Positions 15,943 through 25,385 of a stretch of DNA of 64,000 nucleotides are shown in pieces (within the stretch, counting starts at the first letter, position 1; every line of letters starts with the position of its first letter). The DNA is from Paraburkholderia dinghuensis. Its GTDB lineage: Bacteria > Pseudomonadota > Gammaproteobacteria > Burkholderiales > Burkholderiaceae. The stretch covers positions 62,001 to 126,000 of the forward strand of contig NZ_RQIS01000002.1 of the NCBI RefSeq assembly GCF_003837865.1, read 5' to 3'. Below the pieces are notes generated by a model. It did not search any database, had not been told where the DNA came from, and saw only the letters and a program-made list of their open reading frames with translations. Made by a program: the position numbers and the translations under genes.

Positions 15943-16899
15943 TCACGCTGGCTGCAGCCCGCCCAACAATTGCCTGACACGTGACAGATCGCGATTCACG
16001 GTACCGGCGCCTTCGAACAGCTCTGTGAGCCAGTCGATGAACACGCGTACACGCAGCGACACCTGGCGCGTCTTCACAAGGGCGACCGACACCGGCGTCG
16101 GGAGAGGCTTCCACTGGGGCAGCACTTCGATGAGCGCACCACTGTCGAGATACGGCTGCGCCGCAAGCAGAGGCGGCTGCACCAGGCCGAGTCCTTGCAG
16201 GCCACAGGTGAGATAGGCGAGTTCGTCGCACACGTTGACGAAGCCATCCACCTTCACCTTCGTCGGGCTGCCGTCCACCTCGAAGTCGAATTCGAGCGGA
16301 CGCCCCGACAGCGGCGAAAGAAAATTCACCGCGGGATGCCGCGCGAGTTCGTCGAACGATGCCGGTGCGCCGTGGCGCTCCAGATACGCCGGGCTCGCGC
16401 ATGTCACGTGTTCGAGCACGCCGAGCCGCCGTGCGGCAAACCCAGAGTCGGGCAATTCGCCGAGCTGGATGCTGCAATCGACGCCTTCCCCGACGAGATC
16501 GACGTTGCGCAGGCTCACGCCAATCACGAGGTCGATCTGCGGATAGCGAGCGTGGAAGTCGTCGAGTTCGGGCAGCACGATTGCATTCGCGATCAGCCCC
16601 GGCATTTCCACGCGCAGCCGGCCCGCTACGCCGCCGGGTGTTTGCCGCACGCTGGCCTCGGCATCGTCGATGTCGGCGAGGATTCGCGCGCAGCGTTCGT
16701 AGTAGGCGGCGCCTTCGGACGTGAGCGAAAGACGCCGCGTGGTGCGCACGAGTAACTGCGTACCGAGCAGTGCTTCGAGGTTCTGCAGGATCGTCGTCGC
16801 GCTTGCGCGCGGCATGTCGAGTGACTGAGCGGCTTTGGTGAAACTGTTGGTGTCAACGATGCGGATGAACGTGCGCATCGCCTGAAAACGGTCGATCAC
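15943..16899 (-). CDS. LysR-family transcriptional regulator
   Basis: A regulator of 318 residues. The N-terminal winged helix reads FIRIVDTNSFTKAAQSLDMPRASATTILQNLEALLGTQLLVRTTR, split here as the recognition region around residues 10-55, and the rest is a periplasmic-binding-like effector domain with VEMPGLIANAIVLPEL and the usual final helix. The frame is open further upstream, but the GTG used has GGAG seven bases before it and gives the standard VIDRFQAMRTF start. Target and effector are unknown. The alcohol dehydrogenase upstream is on the same strand and separated by 212 bases, so the pair may or may not be linked. Confidence 0.88.
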   Translation of the reverse strand: MIDRFQAMRTFIRIVDTNSFTKAAQSLDMPRASATTILQNLEALLGTQLLVRTTRRLSLTSEGAAYYERCARILADIDDAEASVRQTPGGVAGRLRVEMPGLIANAIVLPELDDFHARYPQIDLVIGVSLRNVDLVGEGVDCSIQLGELPDSGFAARRLGVLEHVTCASPAYLERHGAPASFDELARHPAVNFLSPLSGRPLEFDFEVDGSPTKVKVDGFVNVCDELAYLTCGLQGLGLVQPPLLAAQPYLDSGALIEVLPQWKPLPTPVSVALVKTRQVSLRVRVFIDWLTELFEGAGTVNRDLSRVRQLLGGLQPA

Positions 16900-17111
16900 G
16901 GGCAAGCTCCTATCGTGGTGCGCTGGTGCTGACTTGAGAGATCCGCAGTGCTGCGAGAAAGTGTTGAGCCGCGAGACCGTCGAGGCGGATCGCGGTGTCG
17001 GCGTCTGCGGAGAAGGGCGCACGGCAGGTCAGAGACGGACGCTGACGCGGTGCGGAAGGCGGGTGGGCCGTCGGGAACCGACGGCCCGGTGGGTCGGGTC
17101 GCGTCGGTGTC

Positions 17112-18173
17112 TTAACGGGCGGCTTCGCGCAGTGTGTCGATATCGATCACGAAGCGGTACTTCACATCGCTCTTGAGCATCCGTTCGTAGGCGGTGTTGA
17201 TGTCCTGCATCTTGATCATTTCGATATCGGATGTGATGCCGTGCTGCCCGCAGAAGTCCAGCATCTCCTGCGTTTCTGCAATGCCGCCGATCAGCGAGCC
17301 CGCGAGACGCCGGCGCTTGAAGATCAGGTTGAACACCTGCGGCGACGGGTGATCGTGTTCGGGTGCGCCAACGAGGACCATCGTCCCGTCACGTCGCAGG
17401 AGTCCGAGGAACGGGTTCAGGTCGTGCGTCGCGGCCACGGTATTCACGATCAGGTCGAAGCTGTTGGCGTGAGCGTTCATCTGCTCGGGATCTTTCGAAA
17501 TCACGACTTCGTCTGCGCCGAGACGTTTTCCATCGCCGATCTTCGACGGCGACGTGGTGAACAGCACGACGTGCGCGCCCATCGCGTGCGCGAGTTTGAC
17601 GCCCATGTGACCGAGGCCGCCGAGTCCCACGATGCCGACCTTCTTGCCCGGCCCCGCGCCCCACGTGCGCAGCGGCGAGTAAGTGGTGATGCCCGCGCAA
17701 AGTAGCGGTGCGGCGCCCGCGGGGTCGAGATTCTCGGGCACGCGCAGTACGAAGGCCTCATCGACGACGACCTGGTTCGAGTAGCCGCCGTAGGTGATGT
17801 CGCCGCTTACGCGGTCGTTGCCGTTATAGGTGAGGACGAAGCCGTTTTCGCAATACTGTTCGAGCCCTTCGGCGCAGCTTGCGCAGGTGCGGCACGAGTC
17901 AACAAGACAGCCCACGCCGACGAGTTGCCCCACCTTGAAGTCCGTGACACCCGTACCCACTTCGGCCACGCGGCCGACGATCTCGTGGCCCGGCACGACC
18001 GGGTAGATCGTGTTGTGCCATTCATCGCGCACCGCGTGCAGATCGGAATGGCACACGCCGCAGAACTGCACGTCGATGCGCACGTCGTTCTCGCGCAGGT
18101 CACGGCGATGGAATTCGAACGGTGCGAGCGGTGTTTCCTTGCCGCGGGCGGCATATCCGTAAGTGGGGTACAT
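17112..18173 (-). CDS. Zinc-dependent NAD(P) alcohol dehydrogenase, YahK/CAD type
   Basis: The 353-residue enzyme belongs to the cinnamyl-alcohol-dehydrogenase-like branch of zinc MDRs, which reduce aldehydes with NADPH. The catalytic zinc ligands are Cys41 (CGVCHSD) and His63/Glu64 (GHE); the structural zinc is held by Cys94, 97, 100 and 108. The Rossmann loop is VGLGGLGHMG. The start ATG has GAGGAG before it; an upstream open frame is not used because it lacks the family N-terminus. A divergent AraC-family regulator begins 220 bases away, an arrangement like the YqhC-YqhD aldehyde response of enterobacteria, so induction by aldehydes is a reasonable inference. Confidence 0.9.
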   Translation of the reverse strand: MYPTYGYAARGKETPLAPFEFHRRDLRENDVRIDVQFCGVCHSDLHAVRDEWHNTIYPVVPGHEIVGRVAEVGTGVTDFKVGQLVGVGCLVDSCRTCASCAEGLEQYCENGFVLTYNGNDRVSGDITYGGYSNQVVVDEAFVLRVPENLDPAGAAPLLCAGITTYSPLRTWGAGPGKKVGIVGLGGLGHMGVKLAHAMGAHVVLFTTSPSKIGDGKRLGADEVVISKDPEQMNAHANSFDLIVNTVAATHDLNPFLGLLRRDGTMVLVGAPEHDHPSPQVFNLIFKRRRLAGSLIGGIAETQEMLDFCGQHGITSDIEMIKMQDINTAYERMLKSDVKYRFVIDIDTLREAAR

Positions 18174-18393
18174 GGTCACTCCTCTCCTCTCCTGTTCTGT
18201 TGCGTGCCGACGAAACCTGCGAAACCTGGAATAGCGGCAAGGTTCACATCCTAAGGACCCGGCCTGACCCAGGGAATACCTGAATCTATCGAAGACTTGC
18301 CTGATTCTCCTGGCCGTCAGCACGCCCGGCCGATCGGTGCTAGATTTCAAGCCTGTTTCTCTCTATCGCCTTGCCAGACGGGGCGAACACGAC

Positions 18394-19395
18394 ATGCCAC
18401 ACGTCTTCAGTTCCGCCGTACCGGGCAGCGACGAATCGAGCCAGCCTCGCGTGAACGGCAACGAAACCCAGCACCGCATGGCCGAACTGCTCATGCAACT
18501 GACATGCCAGGACGGCGCCAATCCCTCCGCGCTCGACTGCGTGACCCTTATGCGCGCGAGCGTTGCGCGGCCGCGCACACCCGTCCTGTACGAGCCGAGC
18601 ATCTTCATCGTTTGCCAGGGCCGCAAGCGCGGTTTTCTCGGTGACGAAGTGCACGTCTTCGACGCGCAGCACTACCTCGTCCTCTCGGTGCCGCTGCCGC
18701 TCGAATGCGAAACGGAGGCCAGCCCGGAGGAGCCGCTGCTCGGCGTTTCGATTCGCGTCGATCTCACGATGGTCGCGGAACTGTTGATGGCGCTGAACGA
18801 GTCGCGCGGCCACACCGTTTCCGAGCCGCGCGGCATTTACGCGACGCCGCTGGACGCGCCGCTTTCCGGCGCCGTGCTGCGGCTGCTCGAAGCGCTCGCA
18901 ACGCCTTACGATGCGCGCATTCTCGGCCCGTCGATCGTGCGCGAAATTCTCTATCGCGTGCTGACGGGCGTGCAGGGCGACGCGATGCGCGCGGCGCTCG
19001 CGCATCAGCATCACTTCGGCCGCATCGCGAAGGCGCTGTGCCGCATCCACGCGGACTATGGCGCCGACCTCGACGTCGATACGCTCGCGAGCGAGGCCGG
19101 TATGAGCCTTGCGGTCTTTCACGCCCACTTCAAGGCCGTGACCTCCACGTCGCCGATGCAGTACGTCAAGACTACGCGCTTGCATCACGCCCGACTGTTG
19201 ATCGTGCACGACGGGTTCAACGTAAGCGTGGCGGCGAGGCGGGTGGGTTACGAGAGCGCGTCGCAGTTTAGCCGCGAATTCAAGCGCCTGTTCGGCCTGA
19301 GCCCCACCGACGAGCAGCGGCGCGCGCGCGGCGAAACTGAACCTCCTGAGCTGCGCGCGGTGCCGCCCGCTCAGCGCTATGCGACGGCGGTTTGA
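18394..19395 (+). CDS. AraC-family regulator, probable aldehyde/alcohol dehydrogenase activator
   Basis: A regulator of 333 residues with the AraC_N cupin-like domain (FIVCQGRKRGFLGDEVHVFDAQ split around residues 80-105, and LGVSIRVDL) and a C-terminal double helix-turn-helix (LASEAGMSLAVFHAHFKAVT; VAARRVGYESASQFSREFKR). This domain pairing is typical of the YqhC-like group that controls neighbouring oxidoreductases. It is divergent from the zinc alcohol dehydrogenase, so that gene is the likely target. The start is the ATG beginning MPHVFSS; another in-frame start lies 19 codons upstream and cannot be excluded because the ribosome-binding site is weak. Confidence 0.87.
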   Translation: MPHVFSSAVPGSDESSQPRVNGNETQHRMAELLMQLTCQDGANPSALDCVTLMRASVARPRTPVLYEPSIFIVCQGRKRGFLGDEVHVFDAQHYLVLSVPLPLECETEASPEEPLLGVSIRVDLTMVAELLMALNESRGHTVSEPRGIYATPLDAPLSGAVLRLLEALATPYDARILGPSIVREILYRVLTGVQGDAMRAALAHQHHFGRIAKALCRIHADYGADLDVDTLASEAGMSLAVFHAHFKAVTSTSPMQYVKTTRLHHARLLIVHDGFNVSVAARRVGYESASQFSREFKRLFGLSPTDEQRRARGETEPPELRAVPPAQRYATAV

Positions 19396-19596
19396 CGGGC
19401 GTACGGCAAGCCGTCACTCATTCGTAGAGCGAAAGGATGGTGATGCGATCGAGCCGCACCGGCTATCCTTGATCCCGCTCCATTTCTCCGGCTCTCTGAC
19501 GTGGCCCCGGTCGACGAGCGGCATCGACTGATCGTGAGGCCGGCGCGGACATGGCGCGAGCACGGTTGCACTGCCCTATCATTTCATACTGGTCGT

Positions 19597-21705
19597 ATGG
19601 AGTCGTTCCGCGCAGCACGCGATCGCGCTGCCTCACCGCCAGACGGGGCTCAGCAGGTTCGACGAATGCAAACATTGATCTCGGCGCTACACGAGAATGC
19701 GGTCCTCGTGGTGAACCGGTTCTATGAGGAACTGTCGCGTTTGCCAAAGTCCCGGCGCATCCTCGAAATGCTGTCGGCAGACGAGCGCGCCCATCTGAAG
19801 GAAAAGCAGATCCAGAATCTGCTTTCGCTCGCCAACCCCCGCCTGACCACGAAAGACCACGCCGAGATGGCGCAGCGTATCGGCCGCATTCATGCAATCG
19901 TCGGCCTCGACAAGGAAGAGCTCGCGCGCAGCCGGGGCATTCTTCAGGAAGCGCTCCACAAGCTGATCGGCAAAAAAGTAAGCGGCGACGCGCTCTCGCT
20001 CTACACGAACCGCCTCACGACGGATCTCGCGTGGCAGCTCAAGGCGTATCAGGACCTGCAGGACTCGCAGCAGGAAGTCTTGCTGCGAGTCACGCGCCTC
20101 GTGTGGGAAGCGGACAGCTACACCAATTTCATCAACGGACTGACCAGCGCGCTTTCGGGCCACGCGGAGATCGCGGCCAGCGTCATCGGGCGGCCCGACG
20201 AACACGGCATCTTTCACCACGAGGCCGGAGAAGGCGGCAAGGCCGGCGCCGGTCTGGTCGAGGTGTTGACCGCCCAGGGCGTACCGATCAGCGTGCGCGC
20301 CGATCTTCCCGTCGGGCAGGGCGCGGTGGGGCGCGCGTGGCGCAGCGGCAACGCCGAGCGCGTGGTCAACTACCAGACCGATCAGCACGTCGAGGGATGG
20401 CGCGTCGTCATGCAGCAGCAGGGATTGCGCTCTTCGGTGGCGATCCCGCTCGCGGCGCCGGGCCAGCCGCCCATGGCGGTTCTGGTGATCTTCAGCGCGT
20501 TCCCGGGTGGTTTCGTCGGCCCGCACCAGGTGGCGTTCATCGATCTGCTGCAGGCGCTGCTAGGGTGCGCTGCGATGCGCCTCCAGACCCTGGACGGCAA
20601 GAGCCAGGCGGTGCCGGTCAGCGTTCGGCAACACTGGGCCGCGCTCGTGCGCGCGGGCGCGGTGCAGATGCACTATCAGCCGCTCCTGAACCTGCACACG
20701 TGGCAGGTGGGCAAAGTGGAAGCGCTCGCGAGGCTGCGCGACGGCCAGCGTGTGCTCGGGCCGGACGAATTCCTTTCTGCGCTCACCTCGGATGATCTGC
20801 TCGTGTTGTTCGCGTGCGGCGTGGACGAAGCGCTCGCGGACCGCAAGCGCTGGCTGTCCGACGGACTCGATCTGGAAATTTCGGTCAATCTGCCGCCTGC
20901 GGCGCTCAACGATATCCGCTACTTCGAAGCGACGTGTTCCGCGCTCGCGGAACACGGGTGTCCGCCTGCGAAACTGACACTGGAAGTTCTGGAGAACGAA
21001 GCGTTGTCGCTGAGCCAGGGACGACGCGCGATTCTCGCGCGTTTTCGCACGCTCGGCGTACTGCTCGCGCAGGACGATCTGGGCTCGGGCCATAGCGGAC
21101 TCGCCCGGTTGCGCGAACTGCCGTTCGACTGGATCAAGATCGATCGCGACATCGCGCGCATCAGCGGCGACGGCGCGCTCGACGTGCTGCGTTTCATCTA
21201 TCAGCTCGCCCACCTTGGGCACGCGCTCGGCAAACTGGTGCTGGCGGAGGGCATCGATACGCTCGACGTGCTGTGCGCGCTGACGATACTCGGCGTCGAT
21301 GGCGCACAGGGCTATGTGATTGCGAAGCCGATGGAGTCAGTGCGTCTGCGCGAGTGGATGGCGAACTGGCCGGACAATTCCTGTGCGCCACAAGGCGAGA
21401 GCCTGTTGGCGCGTCTCGCGCGCTTCGTGGTATGGGAAGAGCGCGTTGCACTGATTTCGGGGGTGCCTGGCGTGACGCAGCGGCTTCTCGGCACGCCGAT
21501 GGCGCGGCGGGCGCCTGATTCAGCGTCCGAAGAGTTTGTCCGCACGCTCGCCGGGTTCGACGGCATTCTGCCGGCGAGCGATGGGCGCGATGCCCTGCGC
21601 CGCGGATTACTGCGTGCCATGCTGACCGACGGGCGCAACAGCGACGCTTATCATTCGGCGGTGCGCCGGTTGATGGTGGCGGCCGCGAGGGCTACGCCGG
21701 TCTGA
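19597..21705 (+). CDS. Globin-coupled GAF-EAL c-di-GMP phosphodiesterase
   Basis: About 702 residues in four parts. Residues 20-150 look like a protoglobin-type sensor: helical, with a candidate proximal haem ligand His99 in RIGRIHAIVGLD. A GAF domain follows (about 180-340), then an EAL domain (about 360-590) with YQPLLNLHTWQVGKVEAL, VNLPP, the Glu in LEVLENEAL, DDLGSGHSG, IKIDRDI and LAEGIDT. The main metal-binding acids and the catalytic Lys appear present, so cyclic-di-GMP hydrolysis is possible, although two motifs deviate from consensus. A final segment of about 90 residues is of unknown kind. The start is the ATG before ESFRAAR; a GTG 32 codons upstream is possible. It is transcribed alone. 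Confidence 0.85.
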   Translation: MESFRAARDRAASPPDGAQQVRRMQTLISALHENAVLVVNRFYEELSRLPKSRRILEMLSADERAHLKEKQIQNLLSLANPRLTTKDHAEMAQRIGRIHAIVGLDKEELARSRGILQEALHKLIGKKVSGDALSLYTNRLTTDLAWQLKAYQDLQDSQQEVLLRVTRLVWEADSYTNFINGLTSALSGHAEIAASVIGRPDEHGIFHHEAGEGGKAGAGLVEVLTAQGVPISVRADLPVGQGAVGRAWRSGNAERVVNYQTDQHVEGWRVVMQQQGLRSSVAIPLAAPGQPPMAVLVIFSAFPGGFVGPHQVAFIDLLQALLGCAAMRLQTLDGKSQAVPVSVRQHWAALVRAGAVQMHYQPLLNLHTWQVGKVEALARLRDGQRVLGPDEFLSALTSDDLLVLFACGVDEALADRKRWLSDGLDLEISVNLPPAALNDIRYFEATCSALAEHGCPPAKLTLEVLENEALSLSQGRRAILARFRTLGVLLAQDDLGSGHSGLARLRELPFDWIKIDRDIARISGDGALDVLRFIYQLAHLGHALGKLVLAEGIDTLDVLCALTILGVDGAQGYVIAKPMESVRLREWMANWPDNSCAPQGESLLARLARFVVWEERVALISGVPGVTQRLLGTPMARRAPDSASEEFVRTLAGFDGILPASDGRDALRRGLLRAMLTDGRNSDAYHSAVRRLMVAAARATPV

Positions 21706-21757
21706 CGAGATGGCGCGGCGCGCGTGCAGCGCGCCGCCATACCCCTCCGCAACACCC

Positions 21758-24313
21758 CTATCCGCACGCCCCGATCTCGCCGCACGCCGTGCAGAAATCG
21801 CAGCCGTCTTTGCGGATCACAGCATTCGCGCCACACGATCCACACTTGCGCCCGAGCATCGCGTGCGGCGCGCCGAACGTGGCGTCGGACGGGAGGGCGT
21901 TGGCGCCGTCCAGCACCTGCTCCCCGGATCGCGCCAGCGTGTCGCGCGCGGTCGCCTGCGCTTGCGCCGGGCGATTGGCTCGCCGCACTTCGTTGTACTG
22001 CTGCGCGAGCAGCCGCGTTGGCACCTGGCGCCCTTCAGCGTCGAGAAAGCCACGCCGATGCAGGATCTGCTGGATCGCGTAGGCAATCGCCGCCACCTCC
22101 GAGTCGTGCCAGAGTGGCGTGCGCTGTCCGTCGAGGCGCTGCGTTTCGCCGTAACGCACCTGGCCGCGATCCCACGACACCTTGCGCAAATCCTGCAGGT
22201 TGCGCGCGACGAAGCCACCGCGCGCGGCGAGCGACAGCGAGCGCATGGTCGCCGTGATCCACTGCTGCGACTCGTCGCGCTGGCCGACCGGGATGAAGAA
22301 CTCGATGGGGCGCTCGATCGTCACCGATTCGCCGCCCACCTGGCCCGTCACTTCGAGGAACGATACCGCTACGTAGAGCGACACCTTGCCGGTCTGCGTG
22401 AGGTACTCGATCTTTTCGATCACGGCCGGCAACTCGCCTTTGGGCCGGTGATCGATCGCCACGCGCAGCGGATCGTGCAGCGGCTCGGCGAGCGTGTCCT
22501 CGGCGACAGGCAGCGTCTGCAGTACGGCGCCGAGCGTCTCGTTCGGCCGGTACGTGGCGAGTCCCTTCAGGCCGCGCCGCCACGCGTCGAGGTAGAGTCC
22601 TTCGAACGCCTCGAATGGATAATCGGCGGGCACGTTGACGGTCTTCGAGATCGACGTGTCGACGAACGGCTGCACGGCCGCCATCATCGCGATGTGTTCC
22701 TGCGCGCTCATTTGCAGCGCGCTCACGAAGTAGCCCGGCAGCGCGTTCACGTCGCCGCCGAGCGTGTGATACAGGCGCCACGCGTGGTCTTCGACGGTGA
22801 ACGTCTCGTTCGTGCCATCGTTCATGCGGCGCGTGCGTTGATAGGTCCACGAGAACGCGGGCTCGATGCCGTTCGAAACGTTGTCGGCGAAGGCGAGGCT
22901 CACGGTGCCCGTCGGCGCGATCGACAGGAGGTGGCTGTTGCGGATGCCGTGCGTGCGGATGGCTTCCTTGATGTCGTCGGGCAGGCGCGAGGCGAAGGTG
23001 CCTTCTTCAAGGTAGGTCCTGGAGTCGAACAGCGGAAACGCGCCGCGCTCGCGCGCGAGTTCGACCGATGCGCGATAGGCCGCATCGCGCATCGTGCGGC
23101 CCACGCGTGCTCCGAACGCGCAACCGTCCTTGGAGTTGTAGCGGATGCCGAGCATGACGAGCGTATCGCCGAGCCCCGTAAAGCCCACGCCGATCCGCCG
23201 CTTCGCCGCGGCCTCGGCGCGCTGCTCATCGAGCGGCCAGAGCGTGACGTCCAGTACGTTGTCGAGAAAGCGCACCTGCGTGGCCGTGCGCTCCGCGAGC
23301 GCGTCCCAATCGAATGACGGTGTGCCACCCTTTAGCTGGACGAACGGATCGACGACGAAGCGCGTGAGATCGAGCGGTCCGAGATTGCAGCAGCCATACG
23401 CCGGCAACGGCTGCTCGCCGCACGGATTCGTCGCGCGGATCGATTCCAGCGAGCGCAGATTGTTGTCCTCGTTCATGCGCGAGATGAACACGACGCCGGG
23501 CTCCGCGATGTCGTAGGTCGAGCGCATGATCGTGTCCCACAGATCCCGTGCGCGCTTCTGCGCGTAGATCCACAGGCCGTCTTCGCGCTGCCGTACGTCG
23601 GCGGCGGCGCGCAGCGCGGGTGAGGGTTCGGCGCGATGCACCAGCTGCCACATTTCGTCGTTTTCGATGGCGCGCATGAACGCGTCGGTCACGGCCACCG
23701 ACACGTTGAAGTTGTTCCAGCGCCCCTTCGAGTGCTTGGCCTCGATGAACTCGGGCAGATCGGGGTGATCGCAGTCGAGCACGGCCATCTGTGCGCCGCG
23801 CCGCGCGCCCGCGCTTTCGACTGTGCGGCACGAGGCGTCGAACACGTCGATATAGCTGCACGGCCCCGAGGCGCTCGATCCGGTCGAGTGGACGTGCGCG
23901 CCACGCGGGCGGATCGCCGAGAAGTTGTAGCCCACGCCGCCGCCGCGCCGCATCGTTTCGGCGGCCTGCAGGAGCGCGACGTAGATGCCCGGGCGGCCTT
24001 CGGTGTCGGTGCCCTGGATGCTGTCGCCGACGGGCTGCACGAAGCAGTTGATGAGCGTCGCCGCGATACCGGTGCCCGCCGCGCTCATGATGCGCCCCGC
24101 GCCGAGTGCGCCGTGGCGAAGGTTGTCGGCGAAACGCGCCTCGATTTCAGCGCGGCGCTCGGGCGGCTCGGCCAGTGCGACGCCGCGCGCGACGCGAAGG
24201 TAAATGTCGTCGACGGTACGCTCGTCGCCTTTGGCGTACTTCTCGAGCATCACGTCAATTGAAAACTGCTGCGGGGTGACTCGCTGCGGGAGATGCGGCT
24301 CGTTCTCGGCCAT
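21758..24313 (-). CDS. nrdJ: Adenosylcobalamin-dependent ribonucleoside-diphosphate reductase (class II)
   Basis: The 851-residue protein reduces ribonucleotides to deoxyribonucleotides using adenosylcobalamin, independent of oxygen. Visible landmarks are the substrate-site cysteine in LINCFVQPVGDS, the glycine-rich RRGGGVGYNFS, the active-site NPCGEQPLPAYGCCNLG, and a C-terminal zinc-ribbon-like cysteine set (CGSCGANAV and CTACG). These match NrdJ. No cobalamin riboswitch or NrdR box was recognised in the short upstream region. A 5,6-dimethylbenzimidazole synthase gene (bluB) occurs about 24 kb away in the window, consistent with an organism that makes or remodels B12. Length and motifs leave little doubt. 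Confidence 0.95.
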   Translation of the reverse strand: MAENEPHLPQRVTPQQFSIDVMLEKYAKGDERTVDDIYLRVARGVALAEPPERRAEIEARFADNLRHGALGAGRIMSAAGTGIAATLINCFVQPVGDSIQGTDTEGRPGIYVALLQAAETMRRGGGVGYNFSAIRPRGAHVHSTGSSASGPCSYIDVFDASCRTVESAGARRGAQMAVLDCDHPDLPEFIEAKHSKGRWNNFNVSVAVTDAFMRAIENDEMWQLVHRAEPSPALRAAADVRQREDGLWIYAQKRARDLWDTIMRSTYDIAEPGVVFISRMNEDNNLRSLESIRATNPCGEQPLPAYGCCNLGPLDLTRFVVDPFVQLKGGTPSFDWDALAERTATQVRFLDNVLDVTLWPLDEQRAEAAAKRRIGVGFTGLGDTLVMLGIRYNSKDGCAFGARVGRTMRDAAYRASVELARERGAFPLFDSRTYLEEGTFASRLPDDIKEAIRTHGIRNSHLLSIAPTGTVSLAFADNVSNGIEPAFSWTYQRTRRMNDGTNETFTVEDHAWRLYHTLGGDVNALPGYFVSALQMSAQEHIAMMAAVQPFVDTSISKTVNVPADYPFEAFEGLYLDAWRRGLKGLATYRPNETLGAVLQTLPVAEDTLAEPLHDPLRVAIDHRPKGELPAVIEKIEYLTQTGKVSLYVAVSFLEVTGQVGGESVTIERPIEFFIPVGQRDESQQWITATMRSLSLAARGGFVARNLQDLRKVSWDRGQVRYGETQRLDGQRTPLWHDSEVAAIAYAIQQILHRRGFLDAEGRQVPTRLLAQQYNEVRRANRPAQAQATARDTLARSGEQVLDGANALPSDATFGAPHAMLGRKCGSCGANAVIRKDGCDFCTACGEIGACG

Positions 24314-24501
24314 GTGCCTGGTCCCTGGGTTGCGCCGGGCGCAAACGCCGCGCGGCGGTTGACGGGCATCGGCGGCCGACCGTGCCGGACGCCGTGCGTG
24401 TGGGATAAACCTTACCGCAGCAGAGGGCTGCGTGCACGGCAGTAAGTAGCCGCATTGACATTGCGCTACCGTTACACTGCAGGCGAAACGGGGGAGGCAG
24501 G

Positions 24502-25005
24502 ATGGCGGAGCGGGAGCGGGCGGGTGACGAGGCGCGGGTGGTGTATCGGGACACCGTGCGTGCGGAATGGGTGGATTACAACGGCCATCTGCGCGACGCG
24601 TTCTACATGCTGATTTACAGCTATGCGACCGATGCGTTGCTCGACGCCATCGGACTCGATACAGCGCAGCGTGACGCGCGCGGTCGGTCGATGTACACGC
24701 TCGAGGCGCATTTGAACTATTTGCGTGAGATCAAAGAGGGCGCGCGCGTGCGCGTCGACGTGCGCGTGCTGGAGCACGACGCGAAGCGCGTTCGCGTGTA
24801 TCTGGAGATGTATTCCGATGAGGGTGTCGAGCCGGTGTCTGCCAGCGAGCAACTGTTGTTGCACGTAGACCGGTCGGGCCCGCGCGCTGTGGCATTCGAT
24901 GCCGATGTGCTGGCGCGCGTGGCCGCGCTGCAGGCCGCCGACGCCAGATTCGCGCCGAAGCACGCGGCCCGGCCCATCGGACTGACGTCGCCCCGTTCAC
25001 AGTAA
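24502..25005 (+). CDS. Hot-dog fold acyl-CoA thioesterase, betainyl-CoA thioesterase-like
   Basis: A 167-residue single hot-dog-domain protein of the 4-hydroxybenzoyl-CoA thioesterase family. The diagnostic segment is AEWVDYNGHLRDAFYM with the catalytic-type Asp in VDYNGHL, followed by GRSMYTLEAHLNYLREIKEG. This pattern resembles the thioesterases found with carnitine degradation (betainyl-CoA thioesterase), but no carnitine genes are nearby, so only the general class is firm. A GGGGGAGG element lies just before the ATG. It is divergent from nrdJ with 188 bases between, and no functional link is evident. Confidence 0.85.
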   Translation: MAERERAGDEARVVYRDTVRAEWVDYNGHLRDAFYMLIYSYATDALLDAIGLDTAQRDARGRSMYTLEAHLNYLREIKEGARVRVDVRVLEHDAKRVRVYLEMYSDEGVEPVSASEQLLLHVDRSGPRAVAFDADVLARVAALQAADARFAPKHAARPIGLTSPRSQ

Positions 25006-25097
25006 GGACGGGACCGCGTGTTCTGGTCGCGCGGGAGACCGATGAAGTCTGGGCGGAGCCGGCGCGCCGTTGCGGCGGATTGGCGGGCAGAAGCGGT

Positions 25098-25385
25098 TTA
25101 TTCGACCGCGAGGTCGCTGAACACCTCGGCGGCAATCATCACGGACGCGTTGAGCGGGGCGGGACGTTCGGCCGGCTTGAACACGGCGTCGCCACGGCGG
25201 ATTTTGCGGCGCGACACGGCGCATGTCCCCGACGTGTGCGCCGAACGCCGGCGCCAGCGTTGCTCGCCATAATGGCAGCGCCCCGGTTCGACCCAGCGGA
25301 TCACGAGCGCGCCGTCGGTCTGTTCGAGCACTTCGATGCGCTCACCGTTGGCACCGTCTAGCGCGAGGCACGCTTTGGATTTCAT
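25098..25385 (-). CDS. DUF3331 family small protein
   Basis: A 95-residue protein recognised as a member of the Burkholderia-restricted DUF3331 family by VIRWVEPGRCHYGEQRW, the cysteine in SGTCAVSRRKIRRGDAVF and the C-terminal PLNASVMIAAE. Family function is unknown; the two conserved cysteines and basic middle could bind metal or nucleic acid, but this is speculative. GGAG lies six bases before the ATG. The frame extends further upstream, but the family start is the one used. It stands alone between the thioesterase and a long non-coding stretch. Confidence 0.75.
   Translation of the reverse strand: MKSKACLALDGANGERIEVLEQTDGALVIRWVEPGRCHYGEQRWRRRSAHTSGTCAVSRRKIRRGDAVFKPAERPAPLNASVMIAAEVFSDLAVE

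Noticed and set aside
15725..16216. A rightward frame starting in the AT-rich island
   Set aside because: No ribosome-binding site, and most of it is antisense to the LysR gene. The first 40 codons merely reflect AT-rich DNA.
21710..23317. A 535-codon rightward frame opposite nrdJ
   Set aside because: It is a shadow of the conserved ribonucleotide reductase, with no ribosome-binding site or motif.
24314..24501. A cobalamin riboswitch before nrdJ
   Set aside because: The region is short and no B12-box-like sequence or plausible fold was found by eye.
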